A DNA stretch of 41,371 bases from Acidimicrobiia bacterium (GTDB lineage Bacteria > Actinomycetota > Acidimicrobiia > Acidimicrobiales > Bin134): assembly GCA_022819825.1 (NCBI GenBank), contig JAJEGM010000006.1, positions 1-41,371 of the forward strand. The letters are read 5' to 3'. How positions within the stretch are numbered: position 1 is the first letter of the stretch; each line of letters opens with the position of its first letter. Of this stretch, positions 7,943 through 14,260 are shown piece by piece. Position numbers and translations under genes: made by a program. The notes under the pieces were generated by a model, which saw nothing but the letters and a program-made list of their open reading frames with translations, searched no databases and was not told where the DNA came from.

Positions 7943-9223
7943 ATGTCCCAGCCCCCGAGTGACGCAGACGTTGAACTTGCCAGAAAACTCCTTGCGCTGT
8001 GGGACAACGGCAACGGAGTCTCCAAGAGCCAGTTGGAACGAGAGACTTGGGATGATGGGTCTTCTCATGGCCGGAGGTTCGACCGCTTCATCCGGGGAAC
8101 GCTTGGTGTAGAGACATCGCGGCGCTCGCGGCAGACAGACCGCATCGCCGACCTCGAGACACAGATCGTGTCGCTGGGCGCGCACCCCGTCGGTGCAGAG
8201 GAAGTCGAGTGGCAGGTCCAGCTACAACAGGCCAGGGCCTCTTGCCTCGAAGCGCTGCGCATCTGGAACGACCCAACGAGCGCGTTTCGAACTGGAGCAT
8301 TCTCGTTGCTGTTCGTCACCGCATGGAACAGTCTTGCGTTGGCGCTGCTTCAGCGAGAGGACAAGGAATGGAGGCGTCTTGACTCGTCTGGTCAGCCGAC
8401 TCTCATTGATGGCACCGAGCAGTCGCTGGACACGCTTGAATTGATTGGTAGAGCATTCGCCGATTCTGAGTACCGCGGCATCCGGGAGAACCTTGCACGG
8501 TGGGTCGAGATTCGGAACGCTGTCGCGCATCGGCACCTTCCAGCACTCGACTACGTCGTCATTCCACTGGCACAGGCAGGGCTGCTGAAGACCGAGACCG
8601 TCCTCGTGGACGTCTTCGGCGCCGAATACGCGCTCGGAGAGAAGCTGTCGGTGCCATTGCAACTCTCAGGATTCCGGGACCCCGACGTGCTTGGGTCACG
8701 CAAGAAGCTCCAAGCATCGCTGCCGCTTGATGTACAAGCCGTGCTCTCCCGAGCCTACGAAGCGACTGCTGACCTCCTGGCCGACCCCACCTACATGATG
8801 CGTGTCGCATTCATTCCCGCCGTACCGGCGTCGGGTAGAAGTCCCGATGTTGTGTCGTATTTCGTTCGACCCGGCGAAGTGCCCACGGAACTCGAAGAAA
8901 CCCTCGACAGATATGTCGTTCTGACCAAACCGACAGCTCGCCCCAATTTCCGTGCTACGCAGGTCATCGACGAGGTGCAGAGGCGGACTGGTTACAAGCT
9001 CAACACGAACCAGCACGCGCTGTTGTCGAGGACTCTGGGGGTGCGGCCTGACCGCGGCGAACCGGATGGCACGCTGGACATCAAGTACGCGGAATACATC
9101 ACGAGCTTCAAGCGCTACCTGTACAGCCAAGCGTGGATCGACCTGATCGTGGACAAACTGTCGACTCCCGAGGAGTTCGAAGAACTGACTGGCGCCCCTC
9201 CGGCGCAGGTTGACACGACCTGA
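7943..9223 (+). CDS. DUF3644-type protein with HEPN-like RxxxxH motif
   Basis: A 426-residue protein. Residues 10-55 look like a helical DNA-binding segment (LARKLLALWDNGNGVSKSQL). The middle matches DUF3644: EALRIWNDPTSAFRTGAFSL and TAWNSLALALLQ (103-137), then NLARWVEIRNAVAHRH (183-198). R191-N-A-V-A-H196 has the R-x4-H spacing of HEPN ribonuclease domains. The C-terminal 200 residues are unrecognised, with a further helical block near VIDEVQRRTGYKLNTNQHAL. DUF3644 genes are common in defence neighbourhoods; an RNase effector role is inferred. The gene appears monocistronic, and a candidate small RNA gene starts 185 bp downstream. Confidence 0.68.
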   Translation: MSQPPSDADVELARKLLALWDNGNGVSKSQLERETWDDGSSHGRRFDRFIRGTLGVETSRRSRQTDRIADLETQIVSLGAHPVGAEEVEWQVQLQQARASCLEALRIWNDPTSAFRTGAFSLLFVTAWNSLALALLQREDKEWRRLDSSGQPTLIDGTEQSLDTLELIGRAFADSEYRGIRENLARWVEIRNAVAHRHLPALDYVVIPLAQAGLLKTETVLVDVFGAEYALGEKLSVPLQLSGFRDPDVLGSRKKLQASLPLDVQAVLSRAYEATADLLADPTYMMRVAFIPAVPASGRSPDVVSYFVRPGEVPTELEETLDRYVVLTKPTARPNFRATQVIDEVQRRTGYKLNTNQHALLSRTLGVRPDRGEPDGTLDIKYAEYITSFKRYLYSQAWIDLIVDKLSTPEEFEELTGAPPAQVDTT

Positions 9224-9396
9224 CCGGGTGTCTGTAAGAAACTGCGATCGCAGCTGGCTCTGTGGAGGTCAGGCTGGATATCGACCGGCCTTAGTCAGCC
9301 ATGCCGAGCAGACCTGCGAACTCAGAGGGCTTGAGGTTCGACGCGGTGTCGAGCACGATTCTGGCTCTCTGGTGCGCGCGTTCGCGCTGCTGGGGT

Positions 9397-9402
9397 TATG
9401 AT
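9397..9402 (+). promoter_or_regulatory. Candidate -10 box (TATGAT) for a small RNA before DUF3800
   Basis: TATGAT is one mismatch from consensus and lies about 90 bases before the DUF3800 ATG. It would start a transcript near 9409. No strong -35 is seen, which is common in high-GC actinobacteria. The preceding stretch 9224-9396 shows no gene. Confidence 0.45.
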
Positions 9403-9408
9403 GATGTT

Positions 9409-9485
9409 GCAATTATCAAAGGCGCTTAGGTTGCTAACCGAACGCCGACTCCTACGGCCGCCTTCGGGCGGTCGTAGCTGTTTTG
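9409..9485 (+). ncRNA. Candidate structured RNA (about 75 nt) upstream of the DUF3800 gene
   Basis: From the -10 box at 9397 to the T-run at 9481-9484 the transcript would be about 75 nt with two hairpins. Hairpin 1: GGCG (9421-9424) pairs with CGCC (9443-9446), and inside it GGTT (9429-9432) pairs with AACC (9436-9439) across a small internal loop. Hairpin 2: 9452-9462 pairs with 9467-9477 in an 11-bp stem with one G-U pair and a UUCG loop, followed by CTGTTTT. Published comparative work (Weinberg and colleagues) reported several structured RNA motifs next to DUF3800 genes, so a functional RNA at this place fits. Whether this one belongs to a named motif could not be tested. Confidence 0.55.
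9452..9484 (+). terminator. Intrinsic terminator or leader hairpin just before the DUF3800 start
   Basis: Stem CTACGGCCGCC / GGCGGTCGTAG, fully paired with one G-U, closing on a UUCG tetraloop and followed by TTTT. It ends five bases before the ATG at 9490. Efficient termination here would release a small RNA and limit DUF3800 expression. Confidence 0.7.
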
Positions 9486-9489
9486 GGGC

Positions 9490-10311
9490 ATGCACTTCTG
9501 CTACATCGATGAGTCTGGCGGTTTCGAAGCGCCGAATCTGAGTCCGGCTGCGACGCCGCTTGTTGTGATCGTCGGGATCATCTTCCCGGCTTCTGCTGTT
9601 GCGCCGTTGACTCTTGATCTTCTCGACGTGAAGCGGAGATTCAAGTCCCAGCCCCAAAGGCACCACCTCAACCATCTGCTTGACGAGATCAAGGGCTCGG
9701 GCCTTCGCAAGGGCGTGCGATCAAGAAGCCGACGGGAGAGGCGCGGAAAACTGGGTGTGCTCCATGAGACTGTCCGCCTCCTCGAAGAACATGACGCTCG
9801 AATGATCGGGCGGATCTTGGTCAAAAGGCCTGCTGAGGGGCTTGACCCGGACAAAGAGTACCCGCTGTCGGTGCAGATTATCGCCCGACACTTCAACCGA
9901 TTCCTTGAGGCAAACGACTCTCACGGCCTGATCATGTGCGACAACAGAGCCCATGACGATGACGTGCGGGTCTCCCACTCACTGCTCACCCGCAAGCTCA
10001 AGGCCACTGGAGATGAATTGCCCCGAATCTTGGAGTCAGTCGTCTTCGCCAGAAGCAGCAACCACGCAGGGCTTCAGATCGCGGACATCGTTGCCTCTGG
10101 GTTGCTGTTCCCCATCGCCGCTCGGGTGTACTGCGCCGATTGGGCGGGCAGTGCCCACGCACACCACAGGTTTGAAGAACTCCAAGCCAGGTTTTCTGCC
10201 CGGCTGAAAGAGCTTCGGTACGTATATCAAGATGACGAAGGAATGACACGCGGCGGGATTGCAGTCAGCGACAAGTACCGGAACCAGCCTTCCAGATTGC
10301 TGTTCCAGTGA
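9490..10311 (+). CDS. DUF3800 domain-containing protein
   Basis: A 273-residue protein. It begins with MHFCYIDESG, the signature start of DUF3800, with acidic D7 and E8. Further conserved-type acidic positions are E66-x-K68 (DEIKGS), D151 (MCDNR) and D199 in SNHAGLQIADIVASG, the typical C-terminal DUF3800 block. These spaced acidic residues suggest a metal-dependent nuclease fold, which is inference. The ATG lies five bases after a terminator-like hairpin, with only GGGG as a possible ribosome site, so expression probably depends on read-through or refolding of the leader. DUF3800 genes are frequent in phage and defence regions. No other gene is coupled to it. Confidence 0.85.
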   Translation: MHFCYIDESGGFEAPNLSPAATPLVVIVGIIFPASAVAPLTLDLLDVKRRFKSQPQRHHLNHLLDEIKGSGLRKGVRSRSRRERRGKLGVLHETVRLLEEHDARMIGRILVKRPAEGLDPDKEYPLSVQIIARHFNRFLEANDSHGLIMCDNRAHDDDVRVSHSLLTRKLKATGDELPRILESVVFARSSNHAGLQIADIVASGLLFPIAARVYCADWAGSAHAHHRFEELQARFSARLKELRYVYQDDEGMTRGGIAVSDKYRNQPSRLLFQ

Positions 10312-10523
10312 TGGGGCAATCGGGTTTTTCCCTGCTGGATGCAGAGCCACACTGACCGATCCCCCCATTCACATCGGAATAGAGGGTTTCGGAGGGTTGG
10401 CGACAGGGTCTGGGCTGTGGAGGAATGTTATTTATGTTGCTTATGTTCAAATAGGATTCAATAAATAACAAGATAAGTTCGTCTATTCACACTTATTCAG
10501 GGGGATGTTGTCACAGGGGTCGG

Positions 10524-10529
10524 TATACT
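10524..10529 (+). promoter_or_regulatory. Leaderless-type -10 box (TATACT) for the DUF222/HNH gene
   Basis: TATACT is followed by seven bases and ATG at 10537. The preceding 10430-10500 is markedly AT-rich compared with the surroundings; no gene is seen between 10312 and 10536. Confidence 0.55.
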
Positions 10530-10536
10530 TGCATGT

Positions 10537-11817
10537 ATGGAGTTTGGGCCTCTTGAGCAGGGGAAACGAGCTGAAGACAAGCCATCTGGGGCGGTTTGGC
10601 CGGAGGTGGTTGACGTCGATGGGTTGTCGTTGTCGGAGTTGCGGGCGCGGCTGGGGTTGATCAAGAAGGCTGAGGCTCGACTGGCGGCGATGAAGACGGC
10701 CACGCTGGCTGCGTATTCCAACCGGGGAGGCAAGGGTTTGGCCCGCCGGGTGGCATTGGAAGAGCTTCAGGCCTCCAAGCAGCAGGCCCGGCGGGAGGTG
10801 GAGACCGCCTCCCAGTTTTCCCAGGTTCCCGAAACCTTCGACGCGCTGGGTGCCGGGGACATTCCCGCGGACCACGCCAAGCAGATCGCCAAAGCTGCTT
10901 CCCAGGGGCCGGTTGATGAAGCCGTGCTGGTGGAGGCGGCCCGACACCAGGACTTCGGCACTTTCTCTCGGACGTTGCGCGACCACCAACATGAGCAATC
11001 GGGCGACGACGGCAAGTCGCTGATGGCCAAGCAGCGGGAGCGCCGCGACTTGAGCTTCTTCAAGTCGCCCGACGACGGCATGTTCATCTTGAACGGCCGG
11101 TTCGACCCCGTAGCGGGGAATCGCATCGAGGCTGCGCTGGCCGATGAGGAACGCCGTCTGCGCAATAGCAATGGCGACAAAGCGGCGGCCGATCAGGCTA
11201 CGTTCAACCAGCGCCTGGCCGACGCCCTGGAGAATCTGGTCTGCGCCGAGTCTGGCGATCGCAAGCCGCAGGGCACCACCCTGGTGGTGACTGCCGATTG
11301 GGACTCGCTTAATCAGAAGCTCGCCGATGCCCGCCTGCTCGACGGTACGCCTCTGCCTCTGTCTGAGGCTCTGCGGCTGGGCTGCAATGCCGACATCTTG
11401 CCTGCCCTATTCGATACTCAGGGTCAGGAACTGTGGCTGGGGCGCAAGTACCGCTCGGCTACCGACGCCCAGCGGGCCGCTCTCATCGTCAGGGACAAGC
11501 ACTGCATCGGCTGCGGCCGCTCGGCGGCCTGGTGCGAGGTGCATCACATCACCGAATGGTTCCGAGGCGGGCTCACCGACATCGACAACCTGGTGCTGGT
11601 ATGCACCGGCTGCCACCACAGCATCCACGACGACGGCTGGGTTGTGCATCGAAACAAGAACGGCACCTACGAGTTGCGACCGCCACCCGAGCCCTGTCCC
11701 GATCTCCCTCCCTGGAAATCAAAATCCAAATCACCTCCCCACGAGGCCGACCCATTTCCTGATGTAGGAGTCAGCAACCAGCGTCCTGCAAGAGTTGAGT
11801 CTGTGCTGTTGAGCTGA
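10537..11817 (+). CDS. DUF222/HNH endonuclease (13E12-type repeat family)
   Basis: A 426-residue protein with the standard actinobacterial layout: an N-terminal helical DUF222 domain (about residues 30-290) and a C-terminal HNH domain (about 318-370). The HNH part shows RDKHCIGCGRSAAWCEVHHI, then WFRGGLTDIDNLVLVC and CHHSIHDDGW, giving the CxxC...C/HH...N...H zinc and catalytic set. The last 50 residues are proline- and serine-rich and probably disordered. The family is abundant and often multicopy in actinobacteria and has been linked to mobile repeat elements (REP13E12 of mycobacteria). Its biological role is not settled. The start is supported by the TATACT box seven bases upstream. Confidence 0.9.
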   Translation: MEFGPLEQGKRAEDKPSGAVWPEVVDVDGLSLSELRARLGLIKKAEARLAAMKTATLAAYSNRGGKGLARRVALEELQASKQQARREVETASQFSQVPETFDALGAGDIPADHAKQIAKAASQGPVDEAVLVEAARHQDFGTFSRTLRDHQHEQSGDDGKSLMAKQRERRDLSFFKSPDDGMFILNGRFDPVAGNRIEAALADEERRLRNSNGDKAAADQATFNQRLADALENLVCAESGDRKPQGTTLVVTADWDSLNQKLADARLLDGTPLPLSEALRLGCNADILPALFDTQGQELWLGRKYRSATDAQRAALIVRDKHCIGCGRSAAWCEVHHITEWFRGGLTDIDNLVLVCTGCHHSIHDDGWVVHRNKNGTYELRPPPEPCPDLPPWKSKSKSPPHEADPFPDVGVSNQRPARVESVLLS

Positions 11818-11897
11818 CTCCGGGGTTGAACTCAGTGTGTCGGTGTCCTCTGGGGTGGATCGCTGGTACTGCCGGAATGTGCTGTCGAGCTGAACTC
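11805..11897 (+). repeat. Two near-identical 16-17 bp direct repeats flanking the end of the HNH gene
   Basis: GCTGTTGAGCTGACTC (11805-11820) overlaps the HNH stop codon region, and GCTGTCGAGCTGAACTC (11881-11897) lies 60 bp downstream. A further CTGAACTC occurs at 11902-11909. They may be a small 3' duplication or chance; no function is assigned. Confidence 0.4.
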
Positions 11898-11946
11898 ATA
11901 GCTGAACTCTCAACTGGCCTCAGAGTGTGTTGTCGGTGGGTCGGGC

Positions 11947-11952
11947 CATACT
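11947..11952 (+). promoter_or_regulatory. Leaderless-type -10 box (CATACT) for the Nudix/dinB unit
   Basis: CATACT followed by six bases and GTG at 11959. The surrounding ATACTTG is shared with the box before the DUF222/HNH gene. Confidence 0.45.
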
Positions 11953-11958
11953 TGTGGG

Positions 11959-12459
11959 GTGCCGGGGCGAGTTCGGGATTGGGAGGTGGCCGGGGGAGTG
12001 GTCTTGCGGGGGGAGCAGCTGCTGCTGGTGCGTAACCGGCGCCGGAACGATTCAGTGGAGTGGAGCACGCCCGGCGGGGTGGTCGATCCCGGAGAGACTC
12101 TGTTGGAGGCGCTGGGCCGGGAAGTGCTGGAAGAGACCGGCATCCAGGTGAGTCTTTGGGAGGGGCCGCTGTATGAGATAACCGTGGATTTCACCGATCT
12201 GGGATGGCGCCTCCGAGTGGAAGCCCACCGGGCGGTGTACTGGAACGGCGAGATTGTGCTGGAGGATCCCGACGGCATCGTGGAACACGCTGATTTCTAC
12301 GATCACGAAGAGTGCGAGACCCACTTGGTGCAGAGCCCTCGCTGGGTACGCGAGCCGCTGTTGGAGTGGTGTCGCCGGCGTCCCAGCCAGATGCTGAGCT
12401 ATCGCTACCAGGTGACCGGCACCGAGATCGACGGCCTCACCGTGGCCCGTCTCTCGTAG
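11959..12459 (+). CDS. Nudix hydrolase
   Basis: A 166-residue protein with a complete Nudix box from G40 to G61: G40-x5-E46-x7-R54-E55-V-L-E58-E59-T-G61-I. The core glutamates bind the catalytic metal. Nudix enzymes hydrolyse nucleoside diphosphates linked to another moiety, including oxidised dNTPs. The start is the GTG at 11959, supported by a CATACT box six bases upstream. The dinB gene begins 12 bp after its stop, so the two are probably co-transcribed. Pairing with an error-prone polymerase suggests a role in sanitising the nucleotide pool, though the actual substrate cannot be told from sequence. Confidence 0.88.
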   Translation: MPGRVRDWEVAGGVVLRGEQLLLVRNRRRNDSVEWSTPGGVVDPGETLLEALGREVLEETGIQVSLWEGPLYEITVDFTDLGWRLRVEAHRAVYWNGEIVLEDPDGIVEHADFYDHEECETHLVQSPRWVREPLLEWCRRRPSQMLSYRYQVTGTEIDGLTVARLS

Positions 12460-12471
12460 TCCCATCCGGCA

Positions 12472-13713
12472 ATGGCGAAGAGCACTCAAAGCGGCGATAC
12501 CCAATCGGGCACCATCCTGCACGTGGACATGGATGCCTTCTTTGTGTCGGTAGAGCTGCTGCGGCGTCCCGAGCTGCGGGGCTTGCCGGTGGCAGTGGGC
12601 GGTTCGGGTAGTCGGGGAGTGGTGGCGTCGGCCTCCTACGAGGCCCGATCGTATGGGGTCTCATCGGCCATGCCCGCAGGGCAGGCCCGCCGACTGTGCC
12701 CCGAGATCGTCTTCTTGCCCGGCGACCACCAGCTCTACCAGGAGGTGAGCGGGCGCATCATGGTCATCCTCCGGTCGTTCACTCCGCTGGTGGAGCCCTT
12801 GTCGCTGGACGAGGCCTTCCTGGATGTCGCCGGTGCCCATCGCGGGCCGGTCGAGATAGGCCATTTGATCCGAGGACAGGTCCGCGAGGAAGAGGGCATC
12901 AACTGCGCGGTGGGGGTGGCTGCGATCAAGTTCTTGGCCAAACTGGGCTCCAAGCTGGCCAAGCCCGAGCCCACCCGGTCGGGACCGTCGGAGGGGGTGG
13001 GCGTGTTCGAGGTGCCAGTGGGGGAGGAGCGGGCGTTCTTGGCCCCTCGCCCGGTGAGCGACATCTGGGGGGTGGGCCCGGCCACTTTGGCCCGCCTCAG
13101 CCGGATTGGGATCGCCACTATCGGGGAGTTGGCCGGGTTTCCCCTTGAGCGCCTCGAGGAGGTCGTCGGCAAGGCCCACGGCCAGCATCTGCACAGCTTG
13201 GCCAATGCGGTGGACCCCCGTCCGGTGATTCCCGAGACAGCACCCAAGTCGATGAGCCATGAGAAGACGTTTCCCCGCGACGTGCACACCCACGACGCCC
13301 TTGGAGCGGAGTTGGTTGCCTTGAGCGATTCGGTGGCCTCCCGGCTGCGGACGGCAAGGGTGGCGGGGCGGACGGTCACCATCAAAGTCCGCTTCGGGGA
13401 TTTCACCACCATCACCCGGTCTCACACCCTGGCGAGTCCGGTTGACTCGGGGGTGGTGTTGGCCCGGGAGGCCAAGCGGCTCTTGGAGGAAGTGGATGTG
13501 GACCCAGGTGTTCGCCTCATAGGAATAGGAGTGTCGGAGCTTGAAGACCCCGGTCAGCGCCAGCTTTCCCTGGAGGATGCCGGCGCTCCTTCATGGCACG
13601 ACGTGGACCGGGCCGTTGACCGCATCAGAGACCGCTTTGGAACCGAGGCGATTCACACCGGAGGAATCGCCGACGCCGGCCCTCGACAAACCGGCTGGAC
13701 CCGGCCGGGTTGA
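12472..13713 (+). CDS. dinB: DNA polymerase IV (Y family)
   Basis: A 413-residue translesion polymerase. Catalytic carboxylates are D19 and D21 in HVDMDAFF and D113-E114 in SLDEAFLDV. The finger motif SYEARSYGV (55-63), the helix-hairpin-helix region VSDIWGVGPATLARLSRIGI and the little-finger domain follow in normal order. Near the C-terminus QRQLSLED resembles the QLxLF sliding-clamp binding motif. It makes short error-prone extensions across damaged template in the cytoplasm. It is encoded 12 bp after the Nudix gene. No LexA-type box is evident before the unit, so SOS control is not shown. Length is slightly above the usual 350-360 because of a short N-terminal extension and C-terminal tail. 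Confidence 0.95.
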   Translation: MAKSTQSGDTQSGTILHVDMDAFFVSVELLRRPELRGLPVAVGGSGSRGVVASASYEARSYGVSSAMPAGQARRLCPEIVFLPGDHQLYQEVSGRIMVILRSFTPLVEPLSLDEAFLDVAGAHRGPVEIGHLIRGQVREEEGINCAVGVAAIKFLAKLGSKLAKPEPTRSGPSEGVGVFEVPVGEERAFLAPRPVSDIWGVGPATLARLSRIGIATIGELAGFPLERLEEVVGKAHGQHLHSLANAVDPRPVIPETAPKSMSHEKTFPRDVHTHDALGAELVALSDSVASRLRTARVAGRTVTIKVRFGDFTTITRSHTLASPVDSGVVLAREAKRLLEEVDVDPGVRLIGIGVSELEDPGQRQLSLEDAGAPSWHDVDRAVDRIRDRFGTEAIHTGGIADAGPRQTGWTRPG

Positions 13714-13769
13714 GTCCGACAACCCCTTTGGCGCCGATAGCTGGCATTGTCTCAGGGGTCGGCCTGTGA

Positions 13770-13775
13770 GACACT
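13770..13775 (+). promoter_or_regulatory. Possible leaderless -10 box (GACACT) for the DUF3040 gene
   Basis: GACACT lies six bases before the GTG at 13782. The first base departs from TANNNT, so this is weak, but the spacing equals that of the other leaderless starts here. Confidence 0.35.
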
Positions 13776-13781
13776 TAGCAA

Positions 13782-14177
13782 GTGCCACTTTCCGAGGACG
13801 AGCAACGCATCCTCAGTGAAATAGAGGAACGGCTCTATGAAACCGACCCCGCGCTGGCCCGCGAAGTCGGCCGGACCACGGTGTTCACCCATCCGGCCCG
13901 CAATCTCCGACTGGCGGTGCTGGGCTGCATAGCGGGGCTGGTGTTCATGATCCTGACCCTCTCCACCTCGTACTGGCTGTCTTTCCTTGGCTTCTTGGTC
14001 ATGTTGGCGGCATCGCTGTGGGGGTGGAGCAACCTGCGCCAGCTTGGGCGGTTCGGGCTGCAACAGATCAGTGACAGCATCAACCGTGGCGACGTGAGCA
14101 ACTACTTGCGCTCACCGGGCCGTCGAATACTCAATCGACTGCGTCGCGGTGGCGCGGAGCAATCCGAGCGCGACTAG
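13782..14177 (+). CDS. DUF3040 family membrane protein
   Basis: A 131-residue protein starting PLSEDEQRILSEIEERLYETDP, the diagnostic N-terminus of DUF3040 (first block before the F-T-H-P linker). Two adjacent transmembrane segments follow: about residues 42-60 (LRLAVLGCIAGLVFMILTL) and 64-82 (YWLSFLGFLVMLAASLWGW). A basic tail follows them. The family is restricted to actinobacteria, is usually near cell-division genes, and has no established biochemical role. The start is a GTG. The gene converges on the transglutaminase operon, with a small hairpin-forming repeat between them. Confidence 0.88.
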   Translation: MPLSEDEQRILSEIEERLYETDPALAREVGRTTVFTHPARNLRLAVLGCIAGLVFMILTLSTSYWLSFLGFLVMLAASLWGWSNLRQLGRFGLQQISDSINRGDVSNYLRSPGRRILNRLRRGGAEQSERD

Positions 14178-14207
14178 CTCGGACAGACTGCCGGCAAACA
14201 AGCCTCA

Positions 14208-14260
14208 GCAATCAGGGGCCCAGAAATCAGGCCCCGGCAATCAGGGGCCCAGAAATCAGG
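14208..14260. repeat. Tandem direct repeat (24 bp x2, period 29) with hairpin potential
   Basis: The 24-bp units at 14208-14231 and 14237-14260 are identical, separated by five bases. GGGGCC (14215-14220) and GGCCCC (14230-14235) form a 6-bp stem. The repeat sits between the convergent DUF3040 and transglutaminase genes and covers the latter's stop codon (14256-14258), so it may act as a two-way transcription stop. Confidence 0.7.

Noticed and set aside
9291..9398. A minus-strand open stretch of 34 codons ending ARIVLDTASNLKPSEFAGLLGMAD
   Set aside because: It is flanked by stops on both sides, has no start codon support and overlaps the RNA promoter region; possibly a fossil of a DNA-binding protein but too short to call.
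10511..10529. A -35 box TTGTCA before TATACT for the HNH gene
   Set aside because: Only 10 bases separate the two hexamers, too close for a normal sigma-70-type promoter.
14208..14260. CRISPR-like array
   Set aside because: Only two units with a five-base spacer and no cas genes; a plain tandem repeat.
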